Positions 34,289-35,018 of a DNA stretch of 35,018 nucleotides are shown here, in pieces; the first letter of the stretch is position 1; each line of letters starts with the position of its first letter. The notes beneath the pieces are model-generated. The model ran no database searches. It was given only the letters and a program-made list of their open reading frames with translations, and had not been told where the DNA came from. The position numbers and the translations under genes were made by a program. The stretch is from positions 1 through 35,018 of the forward strand of contig CAJQKG010000193.1 of the NCBI GenBank assembly GCA_905478845.1. Reading direction: 5' to 3'. The stretch comes from an uncultured Luminiphilus sp. (lineage in GTDB: Bacteria > Pseudomonadota > Gammaproteobacteria > Pseudomonadales > Halieaceae).

Positions 34289-35018
34289 TTTGAGGGTCTA
34301 CAACACTGCGTCGGGCGTAAAGGAGGTCTTTACGCCAATCGATGACAGTCGCATCACCATGTATGTCTGTGGACCGACGGTCTATAACTACGCTCATATT
34401 GGGAATGCGCGACCGGTGGTGGTGTTTGATTGCCTTTATCGGCTGTTGTCTGCGCGCTACGGTAACGTGGTTTATGCCCGCAACATCACCGATATCGACG
34501 ACAAGATTATCCAGGCCGCGGTGGAAAGAAATTGTGATATCGGCGAAGTGTCTCGAGAGTTCACCAGCGCTTATCGAGAGGACATGGCGCTGCTGCACGC
34601 GCTGCCTCCCTCGATCGAGCCAATGGCCACTGAGCATATTCCCGAGATGATTGCTTTGACTGAGCGCCTGATCGAGCGCGGCCATGCTTATGTGGAGGCG
34701 GGACACGTGCTGTTTTCTGTCGAATCAATGCCCAGTTATGGCGCGCTGAGTCACCGACACCTTGACGACATGTTGGCCGGCGCCCGGGTCAAGGTCGCAA
34801 GCTATAAGCGCCATCCGGGTGATTTTGTGCTCTGGAAGCCCTCGAGCGCGGCGGAGCCTGGGTGGGAGAGCCCCTGGGGCCGAGGTCGACCGGGTTGGCA
34901 CTTAGAATGCTCTGCGATGATTAGGGCGCACTTGGGAGGCAGTATTGATATTCACGGTGGCGGGCGTGATCTGATTTTTCCTCACCACGAAAATGAACGC
35001 GCGCAAAGCTGTTGTGCG
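34281..35018 (+). CDS. cysS: Cysteinyl-tRNA synthetase, 3'-truncated by the window edge
   Basis: Absent from the ORF track because no stop is reached. From ATG at 34281, overlapping the glnS stop by 8 bp, 246 codons remain open to the last base. The protein starts [17 protein letters not shown] and shows [19 protein letters not shown] (zinc Cys28 and the HIGN form of the HIGH motif), [34 protein letters not shown] (zinc Cys) and [16 protein letters not shown] (zinc His and Glu). About half of a usual 460-residue CysRS is present; the KMSKS region lies beyond the window. There is no clear Shine-Dalgarno, so translation is probably coupled to glnS. Confidence 0.94.
   Translation, partial: MTDLRVYNTASGVKEVFTPIDDSRITMYVCGPTVYNYAHIGNARPVVVFDCLYRLLSARYGNVVYARNITDIDDKIIQAAVERNCDIGEVSREFTSAYREDMALLHALPPSIEPMATEHIPEMIALTERLIERGHAYVEAGHVLFSVESMPSYGALSHRHLDDMLAGARVKVASYKRHPGDFVLWKPSSAAEPGWESPWGRGRPGWHLECSAMIRAHLGGSIDIHGGGRDLIFPHHENERAQSCCA

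Noticed and set aside
1-35018. CRISPR arrays, tRNA/rRNA genes, insertion sequences, prophage or defence islands
   Set aside because: No direct-repeat arrays, transposase, integrase, nuclease/toxin motifs or tRNA-like folds were seen by reading; coverage is nearly complete with conserved genes.

Overview
The window looks like a chromosomal contig from a marine-type gammaproteobacterium. A Cellvibrionales / OM60-NOR5-like lineage is my best guess, from protein flavour and from gene order that follows the Pseudomonas/Legionella-type layout. This is inference; no rRNA or tRNA gene is present to anchor it. I count 32 protein-coding genes packed tightly, many with 4-bp stop/start overlaps. I see no tRNA, rRNA, insertion sequence, prophage, integron or CRISPR array. 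The longest gap without a gene is about 210 bp, so no stretch exceeds 300 bases.

Layout. (1) Bases 1-105 are an inverted copy of bases 246-350 (104 of 105 positions identical). They abut the metal-binding start of a YtcJ-type amidohydrolase, so the left edge is a fold-back (probably an amplification or assembly chimera) and the first gene is 5'-truncated. (2) 1546-5266, minus strand: a small accessory run with a short basic protein of unknown function behind a consensus -10, an SRPBCC domain fused to a DHRS12-like short-chain dehydrogenase, an epoxide hydrolase and a PaaI-like thioesterase. (3) 5443-11123, plus strand: a PlsC acyltransferase, a small SAM methyltransferase, two overlapping lipoprotein genes of unknown function, and the bifunctional 23S rRNA methyltransferase RlmKL. 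(4) 11338-27346, plus strand: fifteen co-directional housekeeping genes, leuC-leuD-leuB-asd-fimV-truA-trpF-trpB-trpA-accD-folC-dedD-cvpA-purF-metZ. These cover leucine, aspartate-family, tryptophan, fatty-acid, folate, purine and methionine synthesis, plus tRNA pseudouridylation and envelope proteins. (5) 27356-29968, minus strand: acnB, convergent with metZ. (6) 30136-31256, plus strand: a DUF1289 protein coupled to the tRNA hydroxylase miaE. (7) Minus strand: ppiB-lpxH, divergent from (8) glnS-cysS on the plus strand; cysS runs off the right edge.

Most of the window is ordinary, conserved core genome. The places worth a second look are the left-edge fold-back, the SRPBCC-DHRS12-like fusion and its hydrolase/thioesterase neighbours, the uncharacterised lipoprotein pair, the short basic protein, the DUF1289-miaE pair, and a TrpA whose catalytic Asp60 position reads Glu. 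I did not find convincing evidence of a wholly new defence or mobile system here.
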